Source: Verrucomicrobiaceae bacterium (GTDB lineage Bacteria > Verrucomicrobiota > Verrucomicrobiia > Chthoniobacterales > Chthoniobacteraceae). From it: a stretch of 43,952 nt of DNA. The notes under the pieces were generated by a model. That model was given only the letters and a program-made list of their open reading frames with translations. It ran no database searches and had not been told where the DNA came from. Positions within the stretch are counted from its first letter, which is position 1. Every line of letters starts with the position of its first letter. Below, piece by piece: positions 1-9,063 of this stretch. The stretch lies in the NCBI GenBank assembly GCA_005791535.1, contig SXWH01000086.1, forward strand, positions 1 through 43,952, in the 5' to 3' direction. Both the position numbers and the translations under genes were made by a program.

Positions 1-436
1 CGGCACCTCGACGTTCGACGGCCTCAGCATTGCGTGGAGCGTCGCCGAGTACCTTCACGACGAGCCGAAATGCCGGTCGCTCTTCGCCACGCACTACCAC
101 GAGCTCACCGAACTCGCGATCACCCGCGGCGGAGTGAAGAACTCCCACATCGCAGTCCGCGAATGGAACGATCAGATCATCTTCCTCCGCAAAATCGTCT
201 CCGGCGGCGCAGATAAAAGCTACGGCATCCAGGTGGCCCGCCTCGCTGGCCTGCCGGGAAAAGTCGTTTCGCGCGCGAAGGAAATCCTCAGCAATCTGGA
301 GCGCCACGAACTCACTGCCGACGGAAAACCCACGCTCGCCGAGGCACCACCTCCGCCGAAGTTCGGAAAACCCCGCGGGAAAAAGGCCGTCCAAAAAGCC
401 CGCGAATCAATGCCCGAGCAACCCACGCTGCTTTAG
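1..436 (+). CDS. mutS: DNA mismatch repair protein MutS, C-terminal part (5' end outside window)
   Basis: The reading frame is open from base 2 and stops at 434-436, giving about 144 residues of the MutS ATPase C-terminus. The opening [12 protein letters not shown] and the following [11 protein letters not shown] are the signature segments after the Walker B region of MutS family ATPases. Next comes the conserved [22 protein letters not shown] helix and a charged, proline-rich tail ending in PTLL. MutS recognises base mismatches in the cytoplasm and recruits MutL. The mismatch-binding and Walker A regions lie upstream of the window. The next gene starts 83 bases downstream on the same strand but is unrelated in function. 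MutS1 is preferred over MutS2 because of the GTSTFDG and HYHEL motifs and the lack of a Smr domain. Confidence 0.93.
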   Translation, partial: GTSTFDGLSIAWSVAEYLHDEPKCRSLFATHYHELTELAITRGGVKNSHIAVREWNDQIIFLRKIVSGGADKSYGIQVARLAGLPGKVVSRAKEILSNLERHELTADGKPTLAEAPPPPKFGKPRGKKAVQKARESMPEQPTLL

Positions 437-519
437 GCTCCTCCGTGCTCGCAGACACGGCGGGAACGCCGTTGCGGCTGCGGGGATTTGGCGTTATCGG
501 TGCAGTTCTCACCTTCGCC

Positions 520-3500
520 ATGAAACTCCTTTTTCTCCTCAGCCTCTTCGCGTGTCCGCTTTTCGCCGGCGATTCCATTCCCATCATCAATCCCAGCTTT
601 CAGGCGGACAACTTCCCAACCTTCCCGGGCTATCTCGGCGGTGGGAATCCGACGTTCATCACCGGCTGGACCGGTGGCGGGATCAATGGAACCGACATCG
701 GTGCGGGGACTCCGTTTGCGAGCAATGGCGCGATTCCGGACGGAACCCGGGTTGCCTTCATTCAAGGCCCGGGCGCACTGACACAGAATCTCACGGGATT
801 TGTCGTCGGGCAAAAATACTGGGTGCAGGTGTGGATGAATGCGCGCGATTGCTGCGGCGATTTTCCGAAAGTTAATGTGTCGCTCGCGGGACAGACATTG
901 CTCGCACCGACCGGCATCCAGCCGGTAGGCGGGGCATCGCCATACATCGTGGCGAACTTTGTGTGGACCGCGACTACGACCAGCGGGGTTCTGAGCATCG
1001 GCTCGGCGGCAAACGCGGGAGGTGATGCGTCCTCGGTCTTCGACGCGGTTGCCGTCATCCGCCGCGGTGCAGACGAGGTCTTCATCGCAAACCCGAGCTT
1101 CGAAGCAAGCGGCGTCGGCATCGCGTATCCCGGCTATTATCCAAACATCGCCGGCTGGGAGGCGTTCGGCGCCGGCCAAAGCGGCGTGAACACGAGCAGC
1201 GGCCCCTTTCACGACAATGGCATCGTGCCCGACGGCGCGAATGTGCTGCTGCTCCAGCAGGCACGCGGAGTCCGGCAATCGGTCGCGGGTCTCGGCGTCG
1301 GCGGCACCTACCGCCTCTCGCTGCGATACAACTCCCGCGCCGCCACCGCTGTGCCGACGTTTCGCGTGATGGTGGACGGTCAGACGGCGTTTCACAGCAC
1401 CGTGCCGCCGGTCGGTGCAGGCCAGGCATATCGCACGCTCACATTTGATTTCACGGCGTCCGCCGAGACGGCGTCTATATCGCTGGAAAATATGGCCGCG
1501 AACGGCGACGACACGGTTCTCGTGGATGCGGTTTCGCTAATTACGATCACGCCGCCGCCCACGCAGACACTCGCTTTACCGCAACCCGGCGCGCCGGGAT
1601 CCGCCGGCGGTGTGGCCACGTTTAACGAAATCCACTACAACCCTGCTGTCATAGGTGCACCGGAATGGGTGGAGATTGTGAATCAATTCGGCACCCGGCT
1701 GGATCTGAGCGGGTGGAAGATTACGGGCGGCATTGATTTCACGTTCCCCGACGGAACAACATTGGAGCCCGGCGCGTTCGTGGTGGTGTCAGGCACCGTG
1801 GGGAATCCTGCCGGAGCGCTCGGACCGTTCACGGGAAAACTCGACGGCGCGGGCGAGACCATCCGTCTTCGCACCCGGAATGGCTGGCTCGTGGACGAGG
1901 TCAAATACGGCGTCGCCGGCGATTGGCCATCATCGCCCGACGGCACGGGACCGACTCTTGCAAAACGCGGCGTCACTTTGGCAAGCGACACCGCTGCAAG
2001 CTGGACGGCAAGCTCGGGAGCGGGCGGCACGCCGGGCACCACGAACTTCCCCACACAGCCCGTGCTCCCGACTCCGCCAGCGCACGTCGCCGGGAGTGTC
2101 GTCATCAACGAAATCTTCTACCACGCACACCCGGTTTATGCGGACCCGAACAATGCCGTAAACTACTCGGAGAATACCGCCGAGTGGGTCGAGTTGCACA
2201 ATCGCACTGCTGCTCCCGTGGACATCTCGGGGTGGGCCTTGGACGACGCCATTTCCTACACGTTCCCCGCGGCAACGACGATTCCTGCGGGCGGTTTTCT
2301 CGTGGTCAACAACGCGCAGTTTTCGGGCTCGCTCGCAAACTCCGGCGACTCGATCAAACTCCGCGACACCCTCGGCGCGCAGGTGGACAAAGTGCGATAC
2401 CGCAACGGCGGACGCTGGTCGCCTTACGTCGATGGCGGCGGGACTTCGCTGGAACTGATCGACCCGGACGCCGACAACACACAGCCGGAGTCGTGGGCTG
2501 CGAGCGATGAAAGCGCGAAGCTGGGCTGGCAGACTTACACCTACACGGCACTCGGAGCCGAGCCGCCGGGCTCGAATAATCCTTCAGTATGGAAGGAGTT
2601 TCTCATCGGCCTGCTGAATGGCGGCGAGGTGCTCATCGACGACATCAGTGTGCGGAAGGATCCCACTGGCGCAAATACCGAGGTCATCCAAAACGGCACA
2701 TTCGAGAGCGATGCGCTCGGTGCACAACCGGCCAAGTGGCGCTGCTTCGGCACGCACAAGCTCAGCACGGTCGTGCAGGATCCAACCGGCCCCGGGAAAG
2801 TGCTGCGTATTGTTGCGACGGATGCACTGGAGCACACTTACAACAACTGTTCGACAACGCTCGTCGGCAATCAGGCAATCGACCCGACAAAGAACTACCG
2901 CGTGTCGTTCCGCGCGAAGTGGATTGCGGGCTCGCCGCAGTTGCACACGCGGCTTTACCTCAACCGCGCTGCCCGGACGACTATTCTGCCGCAGCCCGCA
3001 GTTGCAGGCACGCCGGGAGCGGTGAACAGCCGCCGCATTGCGAATGCCGGCCCGACTTACACGGAATTCGTCCATTCGCCGTTGGTGCCCGCGGTCGGGC
3101 AGGCGACGACGGTTTATGTGCGTCCGTTTGATCCCGACGGACTTGGCACGCAGACGCTTTTCTACTCGGTGAATGGCGGGGCGTTTTCGTCCGTTTCGAT
3201 GACGAACGACGGCTCGGGACGCTTCAGCGCGCAAATCCCTGGGCAACCGATGTCCGGCATGGTCGTTCAGTTTTACGTGCAGGGCGCGGATGGGGCCGGC
3301 GCGGTCAGTGCGTTCCCGCCGGGCGGTTCGGCTTCGCGGGCACTCTATCGCGTGGGCGATGGCGGCGTTTCCGCAGTTCCGCTGGCGAACAAAATCCGGC
3401 TCATCATGCGTCCGGATGATGCAGCGGCGATGCACGCGCCGATTCATAGCGTGAGCAACTTCCGCTGGCCGGCGACGCTCATCGCAAACGACCGCGAGGT

Positions 3501-5610
3501 GTTTTACGGAGTCCGAGTGCGGCTTCGCAGCGCGCCATACGGACGGCAGGGAAATCGCGTCGGCTGGAATCTCGACTTCGATCCCGAACAGCCATTTCGC
3601 GGCACCGAGACCGACATGGTTCTCGACGGCGCGTTCAACATGCCGCGCGGAGACGGTGGCGGCTGGCTCGAGAACACACTCGGCCCAAGCGTGAACGAGA
3701 TGCTCTTTCTCCGCGTGTCGGAGCGCGCCGGAAACATCCCGAGTGAACTCGTGGACGTCGCATACGTCGCGACGCCGCATTACGAAAGCCGGCGCGCCCA
3801 GTTGCGGCTGCGGCGTTATTCGAACACGCAGCTCGACGAGTTCACGCCGGCCGGCGGCGACGGCACGCTGTTCAAGCAGGAGATCATCTACCACCCGACG
3901 ACGACCGTGGACGGCAACCCGGAGAGCCTGAAGAATCCCTACTCCACGTTCACCGCCGTGGACATCGGCACCATGGGGACGGACAAGGAATCGTATCGCT
4001 TCAATTACCTGATCCAGAACCACACCGACCGCGACGACTACAGCGGAATCCTCGCGATGACTTCGGCGTTCAGTCAGCCAAATGCAAATCTCTACACCGC
4101 ATCGGAAGCCGCACTGGACCTCGAAAGCTGGACGCGCACGCTCGCGCTCAACGCGCTGCTCGGGCTTGCGGATACTTACAACCAGCACCTCACACACAAC
4201 ATCCAGTTTCTCACTCGTCCCGATGGCCGGGTGATGCTCCTGCCGTGGGACATGGATCATGCGTTCTACTTCGCCACGAACTTTTCCATCTACGGCGGAG
4301 ACGCACACCGCGTGCGGGACCTCATCGCCGACGCGCGGGTAAAACGCCGCATCGCCGGTCACATCGTGGACCTTTGCAACTCCAGCTTCTCAAACGCGTA
4401 TCTCGATCCGTGGGTGGATCACTACTCGGCGCTCGCTGGCAAACCGGCCTACGCGCCCAACTTCAAAAGCTGGATCACCGCGCGCCGCGCGTCCGCACTT
4501 GCGCAGGTCAACACCGACTGGCCGGCGACTGCATTCGCAATCTCCACAAACGGCGGCGCACCCTTCTCAGTCAGCGCCCCCGGCACCACACTCACCGGCA
4601 CCGGCTGGGTGGATGTGCAAAACATCCGCATCTCCGGCGCACTCGAGCCGCTCGCAGTCACGTGGCTCGATGGCTCCACGTGGCAGGCCGCCGTCCCGCT
4701 CGGCGCGGGCGCGAACAACATCGTGCTCGAAGCGACTAACCTTCAGGGCGCGATCGTCGGTGCCGACAGCATCACCATCACAAATATCGGCGGCCTCGTT
4801 CCCGCGGCGGCGGGCAATATCGTCATCTCCGAGCTCATGTATCATCCCGCCAATGCCACGGTCGCGGAGCTTGCGGCGCTCGGAATCGCCAGCATCGACG
4901 CCGACCAGTTCGAATTCCTGGAGCTTTTGAACACCGGAACAAACACAGTCGATTTAAAGGACGCCACATTCGGCAGCGGCATCACCTACACATTCCCACC
5001 GGCCACGCTCGCGCCGGGATCGCGGCTCATCCTTGTTCGCAACGCTACGGCTTTCGCCGCGCGCTACCCGGGCGTCGCGGTCTTTGGCACATACACCGGC
5101 GGGCTGAGCAACGGCGGCGAGCGTATTCTCCTGCTCGATCGTGGCGGGCTCCCGATCGTCGATTTCACCTACCTAGCCGACGCGACGTGGCCACCGGAGA
5201 CGGACGGCGCCGGCTTCTCACTCACGCTGAAAAACCCCGCCTCCTCTGCGAGCGGGACCGGCACGAACTGGCGCGTGAGCAGCGCGCTCAACGGCAGCCC
5301 CGCGAATGGCGACGCGCTCAACATCGGCAGCTTCGCCGGCATCCTCGACTACGCACTCGCGGCGCAACCGACTGCGAGCATCGAAGCCGGGTTTGCCACG
5401 TTCACGTGGAAACAGCGCATCGGTGCCGACTCGGCGACCATTACGGCGCAACTCTCGCCCGACCTCACTACATGGAACGAAGGCGCGGCACTCGTCCCGC
5501 TCAGCAACCTCGTGAATGCCGACGGCACGCGCACCATCCGTATCCGCTCTGCAACACCCGCCGGCACCAAGGAATTCTTCCGAGTGCGCGTGGTCGTGCC
5601 GGAGCAATAA
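520..5610 (+). CDS. Giant secreted CotH-like protein with three lamin-tail domains
   Basis: About 1696 residues. The start at 520 is chosen because it opens a clean signal peptide (MKLLFLLSLFACPLFAG); the frame itself is open further upstream. Domains seen, in order: two N-terminal beta-sandwich, carbohydrate-binding-like repeats, each beginning with an NPSF motif (about residues 20-340); lamin-tail domain 1 (about 363-500, FNEIHYNP then EWVEIVN); lamin-tail domain 2 (about 525-660, VINEIFYH then EWVELHN); another binding-type domain (about 690-815); a CotH-like kinase region (about 955-1320) containing LLPWDMDHAFYF, whose aspartates match the metal-binding region of CotH kinases; and lamin-tail domain 3 (about 1430-1570). 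The tail resembles the C-terminal modules of other verrucomicrobial exported proteins. CotH proteins of spore formers phosphorylate coat proteins; in this organism the target is unknown. Domain calls are by motif recognition, and kinase activity is inferred. Confidence 0.85.
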   Translation: MKLLFLLSLFACPLFAGDSIPIINPSFQADNFPTFPGYLGGGNPTFITGWTGGGINGTDIGAGTPFASNGAIPDGTRVAFIQGPGALTQNLTGFVVGQKYWVQVWMNARDCCGDFPKVNVSLAGQTLLAPTGIQPVGGASPYIVANFVWTATTTSGVLSIGSAANAGGDASSVFDAVAVIRRGADEVFIANPSFEASGVGIAYPGYYPNIAGWEAFGAGQSGVNTSSGPFHDNGIVPDGANVLLLQQARGVRQSVAGLGVGGTYRLSLRYNSRAATAVPTFRVMVDGQTAFHSTVPPVGAGQAYRTLTFDFTASAETASISLENMAANGDDTVLVDAVSLITITPPPTQTLALPQPGAPGSAGGVATFNEIHYNPAVIGAPEWVEIVNQFGTRLDLSGWKITGGIDFTFPDGTTLEPGAFVVVSGTVGNPAGALGPFTGKLDGAGETIRLRTRNGWLVDEVKYGVAGDWPSSPDGTGPTLAKRGVTLASDTAASWTASSGAGGTPGTTNFPTQPVLPTPPAHVAGSVVINEIFYHAHPVYADPNNAVNYSENTAEWVELHNRTAAPVDISGWALDDAISYTFPAATTIPAGGFLVVNNAQFSGSLANSGDSIKLRDTLGAQVDKVRYRNGGRWSPYVDGGGTSLELIDPDADNTQPESWAASDESAKLGWQTYTYTALGAEPPGSNNPSVWKEFLIGLLNGGEVLIDDISVRKDPTGANTEVIQNGTFESDALGAQPAKWRCFGTHKLSTVVQDPTGPGKVLRIVATDALEHTYNNCSTTLVGNQAIDPTKNYRVSFRAKWIAGSPQLHTRLYLNRAARTTILPQPAVAGTPGAVNSRRIANAGPTYTEFVHSPLVPAVGQATTVYVRPFDPDGLGTQTLFYSVNGGAFSSVSMTNDGSGRFSAQIPGQPMSGMVVQFYVQGADGAGAVSAFPPGGSASRALYRVGDGGVSAVPLANKIRLIMRPDDAAAMHAPIHSVSNFRWPATLIANDREVFYGVRVRLRSAPYGRQGNRVGWNLDFDPEQPFRGTETDMVLDGAFNMPRGDGGGWLENTLGPSVNEMLFLRVSERAGNIPSELVDVAYVATPHYESRRAQLRLRRYSNTQLDEFTPAGGDGTLFKQEIIYHPTTTVDGNPESLKNPYSTFTAVDIGTMGTDKESYRFNYLIQNHTDRDDYSGILAMTSAFSQPNANLYTASEAALDLESWTRTLALNALLGLADTYNQHLTHNIQFLTRPDGRVMLLPWDMDHAFYFATNFSIYGGDAHRVRDLIADARVKRRIAGHIVDLCNSSFSNAYLDPWVDHYSALAGKPAYAPNFKSWITARRASALAQVNTDWPATAFAISTNGGAPFSVSAPGTTLTGTGWVDVQNIRISGALEPLAVTWLDGSTWQAAVPLGAGANNIVLEATNLQGAIVGADSITITNIGGLVPAAAGNIVISELMYHPANATVAELAALGIASIDADQFEFLELLNTGTNTVDLKDATFGSGITYTFPPATLAPGSRLILVRNATAFAARYPGVAVFGTYTGGLSNGGERILLLDRGGLPIVDFTYLADATWPPETDGAGFSLTLKNPASSASGTGTNWRVSSALNGSPANGDALNIGSFAGILDYALAAQPTASIEAGFATFTWKQRIGADSATITAQLSPDLTTWNEGAALVPLSNLVNADGTRTIRIRSATPAGTKEFFRVRVVVPEQ

Positions 5611-5614
5611 ACGT

Positions 5615-5638
5615 CCGGCAATGGGGCGGCCCCGCCGG
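5615..5638. terminator. GC-rich two-part hairpin between convergent genes
   Basis: Outer stem CCGGC (5615-5619) pairs with GCCGG (5634-5638), and an inner stem GGGG (5623-5626) pairs with CCCC (5630-5633). It fills the 32-base gap between two convergent stop codons, so it could stop transcription from both sides. There is no U-tract, so intrinsic termination is uncertain. Confidence 0.35.
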
Positions 5639-5642
5639 CAGG

Positions 5643-6905
5643 TTACTGCTCGACGCGATAGACGGCCGTCTTTGTGCGGAGGAGCAGCGCTTTTCCCGAT
5701 ACTGCGGGCGAGGCCATAAAGCCTTCGTCAAACTTACCCTCGGCGAGCTTCTCGAATTTGTCGGAGGCCGCGATGACTGTCACTTTGCCCTCTTCACTGA
5801 AGAAGTAGACGCGGCCGTCTGCGAGCAGCGGCGATGCAGAGTGGTTGCCGCCGACGCGCTCGCGCCAGACGTCGGTGCCGGTCGCCGGGTCGAGCGCGCC
5901 AGCCACGCCGGCGTCGTCAATGACATAAACGCGCTTCCCATCGAAGCAGACGGAGGGTTTGTTCGGTGCACTCTTGGATGAGCGCCATAGGACGGCAGAG
6001 TCATCAAGCAATCCGGTGCCGCCGAGTTTCAGCGCGATGACCTGTTTTTTTCCGAAGCCGATCGGGAAATATGCGATGCCGCCCGCCACGACGGGCCGGG
6101 ATGCCGCGCTGTGTGCGCCGCGCTCCTCGAAGCGCCAGAGCTCTTTTCCCGTTGCGGGCTCGTAGGCGTAGTGCGCTTTGGCGCCGCTGGAGATGACCAT
6201 CGGCTGTCCGCCAAACTCGGTGACGTGCGGTGTGGCGAATCCTTTGCGCCAGTCGCCGTCGGCTTCCGGCTTTCCGTCGGGCTGGATGTCTTTGAAATCA
6301 ATGGAGCGGTCCACTTTCCAGACGGTCTTGCCGGTGGTTTTGTCGAGGGCGACGATGTATTGGAAATCACTGCCATCGAACGGGAGGATGAGGAGGTTCT
6401 TCCAAAGCACCGGCGAGCTTCCAGCGCCGCGGAAATGGTTGCAGACAAAGTCGCGGCGCTCCCAGAGAACCTTGCCGGTCGCGGTGTCGAGCGCGGCGAT
6501 GCCCGGCGAGCCAAAGCTGACGTAGATGCGCCCTTCCTCGATGACGGGCGTGGGCGAGCCATAGCTGTTGAATTTGTGGCAGAACTGCGGCTCCGCGACG
6601 TCGAAGAGCTTTGTATCGCGGATGACTTTACCGCTTTCCAAATCGAGGCACACGACTCCGAGCTCCTTGCCGTTTTCGGTCGCGGTCGTCACCCACACTT
6701 GCTTACCCCACACAACCGGCGAGGACCAGGCCTTGCCAGCAACAGGAGTCTTCCACTTCACGTTCTTCCCCTCGCCCATCTCGACCGGGAGTCCCATGGA
6801 ATCGGAGGAGCCGTCGCCCCGCGGTCCGCGGAATTCGGGCCAGTTGACGTCGGCGTGCACGAGGCTTGCGGTGGCTGCGATGGTGAGAAACAGGATGGTC
6901 TTCAT
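5643..6905 (-). CDS. Secreted PQQ-type beta-propeller protein
   Basis: 420 residues from the ATG at 6905, which opens the signal peptide MKTILFLTIAATASLVHA. The mature start NWPEFRGPRGDGSS is the usual beginning of outer-membrane-assembly-like and PQQ-like propellers in planctomycetes and Verrucomicrobia. Several blades end in PQQ-style tryptophan and glycine motifs such as ALDTATGKVLWERR, ALDKTTGKTVWKVD, YEPATGKELWRFE and LDPATGTDVWRE. No dehydrogenase domain or haem motif is visible, so this is probably a scaffold or ligand-binding propeller rather than a quinoprotein enzyme. It converges with the CotH-like gene and is divergent from the phosphoesterase gene, so it is likely monocistronic. 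Substrate and partner cannot be read from the sequence. Confidence 0.88.
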   Translation of the reverse strand: MKTILFLTIAATASLVHADVNWPEFRGPRGDGSSDSMGLPVEMGEGKNVKWKTPVAGKAWSSPVVWGKQVWVTTATENGKELGVVCLDLESGKVIRDTKLFDVAEPQFCHKFNSYGSPTPVIEEGRIYVSFGSPGIAALDTATGKVLWERRDFVCNHFRGAGSSPVLWKNLLILPFDGSDFQYIVALDKTTGKTVWKVDRSIDFKDIQPDGKPEADGDWRKGFATPHVTEFGGQPMVISSGAKAHYAYEPATGKELWRFEERGAHSAASRPVVAGGIAYFPIGFGKKQVIALKLGGTGLLDDSAVLWRSSKSAPNKPSVCFDGKRVYVIDDAGVAGALDPATGTDVWRERVGGNHSASPLLADGRVYFFSEEGKVTVIAASDKFEKLAEGKFDEGFMASPAVSGKALLLRTKTAVYRVEQ

Positions 6906-7067
6906 GGGTTGAAAATGAGCGCCGCGAGGGTCGCCGGACACGCAACGGATGCAAGTCTGCAATCGCGCCACACTTTGGAACACCAACTTGCGGAGAGCAC
7001 GTGAATGGGATACCAAATTTGACTCGTGATGACTCTATCCCGCTCCAGACCCGGCACTTTTGACGCA

Positions 7068-9059
7068 ATGCTTTGGAAAGCAATTTGCAGCGCGGTATTC
7101 TGCGCCGCGGCTTTGACCACTCCGGCGTCGGCCGCGGAACTGACACGGGGGCCTTACTTGAATTCCGGCACGTCCACGAGCGTGGCGGTCCGCTGGCGCA
7201 CGAATGAACCGGCGGCAAGTGTGGTAAATTTCGGCACTGTGCAGGGGCAGTTGACTGGCAGCGTCACGCTCGCCGGTCCCACCACCGAGCATGTCGTCAC
7301 CGTGAGTAATCTCGCGCCAAACACGCGCTACTACTACGCCATCGGCGACGGCACCGCCGTGATCTCCGGCGGCGATGCCGACACGTTTTTCGAAACCGCC
7401 CCCGCAGTCGGGACGCAGAAACCGACGCGCATCTGGGTGCTGGGCGACAGCGGAACCGGCGGCTACAGCACCGCACCGCGCAGAGTCGCCGACGCGTATA
7501 AGAATTCACCGCATTTCAAGCACCCGAACGTGTGGCTGATGCTCGGAGACAACGCCTACGGAAGTGGCGAGGACTACGAGTATCAGGACGCGGTCTTTGA
7601 CACCTATCCGGACTTTTTGCGGAACTCGATCCTGTGGTCCACAATGGGGAATCACGAAACTTACAATGGCCTCGACCCGCTTCCCTACTACGAGATTTTC
7701 ACGTTCCCGACCAACGCAGAGGCCGGCGGCGTCCCGAGCGGGACAGAGCACTACTACTCGTTCGATTACGGGAACATTCATTTCGTCTGCCTCGACTCGC
7801 AAACCGACGCGCTTCGCGCAGCCGGCGGCGCACAGGCACAATGGCTGCAGGCGGATCTCGCAGCCACGACGCAACGCTGGATCATCGCTTTCTACCATCA
7901 TCCGCCCTACACAAAAGGCACGCACAACTCCGACAGCGAGAGCGACCACATCGAGATGCGTCAGAACATCCAGCCCATCCTCGAGGCCGGCGGCGTGGAC
8001 CTCGTGCTCGGGGGGCACAGCCATTCGTACGAACGTTCGATGTTTCTGAGCGGACATTTCGGGCACTCCTCCACACTCACCGCAGCGATGAAGATCGACG
8101 CCGGAGACGGACGCGAATCCGGCACGGGAGCCTACGGCAAGGACCCCGGCGTAAATCCCGGAACTGTGTACACCGTTGCCGGACACAGCGGTCACGTCGG
8201 CGGCTTCTACGGGCTGAATCACCCGGCAAATGTCGTGAGCATGGCAGTGCTCGGTTCTGTTTTCATCGATGTGGATGGCGATCGCCTCGACGCAAAGATG
8301 ATCGATTCCACCGGAGTGATTCGGGATTCGTTTACGATTTCGAAGGCACCCGTCGTCACGGTTACGGCATCCGGCGGAAGCGTTCCCGAGAACACGGGCA
8401 CTTCCATGAACGTCACTTTCACCCGCACGCGCGGACTCGATCAGGTGTGGACGGTACCGATTGAATACTCCGGCACCGCGACCGCGGAGGACGATTTCCT
8501 GCCACCGCCCGCAACAATAACACTCGGAATCGGAGAGGCATCGGCGAGCGTCGCACTCACACCGATAGCCGACGCACTTTCCGAAGGCACGGAGTCGGTT
8601 ATCGTCGCGGCGGGGCCGGGGCCGAAGTGGAGAGTCCGGCTTCCGCAGAGCAGATCGGTATTCTCCATCATCGATACCCCGATGCAGGAGTGGCTCGCCA
8701 GCCAGTTTGGCGCGAATGCGAATAACCCGTCAATCGCGGGTCTGACCGCCGACCCCGACGGCGACGGCATTCCCAACGTGCTCGAACGCGCGCTGGGACT
8801 ATCACCGCTCACGCCATCGAATGCGCCGCAAGCGACGAACACCGCGGGCTTTCTCACGCTCGAATACTTTGAGCCCACGGGTAACTCGGACCTCGAAATC
8901 ACCGTTAAAGGGTCAAACGACCTCATCAATTGGAGCGAAGCCGATATCACCGAGATTGAGCGTATTCCCGTTGCCGGCGGGTCTCGCGTCAAAGTGCAGG
9001 ATTTCGTTCCCTTCGGATCGACTGCCCGCCGCTACCTGCGACTTGAAGTGAGGTATTGA
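7068..9059 (+). CDS. Secreted purple-acid-phosphatase-like metallophosphoesterase with Calx-beta domain
   Basis: 663 residues from the ATG at 7068, which gives the signal peptide MLWKAICSAVFCAAALTTPASA; ATG 7029 is an alternative 13 residues longer. The N-terminus is a fibronectin-III-like purple acid phosphatase domain (ELTRGPYLNSGTSTSVAVRW). The catalytic domain carries the full metal-ligand series: LGDSGTGG, LGDNAYG, MGNHE, FYHHPPY and GGHSHSYERS. After it come a Calx-beta-type domain (ENTGTSMNVTFTRTRG onwards) and a C-terminal module with a calcium-loop-like DPDGDGIPN followed by a beta domain. The family hydrolyses phosphomonoesters with a dinuclear metal centre. Here it would act outside the cytoplasm, probably in phosphate scavenging; the substrate is not predictable. 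The stop codon is only four bases from that of the convergent PhoD-like gene. Confidence 0.88.
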   Translation: MLWKAICSAVFCAAALTTPASAAELTRGPYLNSGTSTSVAVRWRTNEPAASVVNFGTVQGQLTGSVTLAGPTTEHVVTVSNLAPNTRYYYAIGDGTAVISGGDADTFFETAPAVGTQKPTRIWVLGDSGTGGYSTAPRRVADAYKNSPHFKHPNVWLMLGDNAYGSGEDYEYQDAVFDTYPDFLRNSILWSTMGNHETYNGLDPLPYYEIFTFPTNAEAGGVPSGTEHYYSFDYGNIHFVCLDSQTDALRAAGGAQAQWLQADLAATTQRWIIAFYHHPPYTKGTHNSDSESDHIEMRQNIQPILEAGGVDLVLGGHSHSYERSMFLSGHFGHSSTLTAAMKIDAGDGRESGTGAYGKDPGVNPGTVYTVAGHSGHVGGFYGLNHPANVVSMAVLGSVFIDVDGDRLDAKMIDSTGVIRDSFTISKAPVVTVTASGGSVPENTGTSMNVTFTRTRGLDQVWTVPIEYSGTATAEDDFLPPPATITLGIGEASASVALTPIADALSEGTESVIVAAGPGPKWRVRLPQSRSVFSIIDTPMQEWLASQFGANANNPSIAGLTADPDGDGIPNVLERALGLSPLTPSNAPQATNTAGFLTLEYFEPTGNSDLEITVKGSNDLINWSEADITEIERIPVAGGSRVKVQDFVPFGSTARRYLRLEVRY

Positions 9060-9063
9060 AGAC

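Noticed and set aside
2584-4362. Long minus-strand open frame (592 codons) opposite the CotH-like gene
   Set aside because: Arg- and His-rich, no domain, entirely antisense to a gene with clear domains; a by-product of GC-rich codon use.
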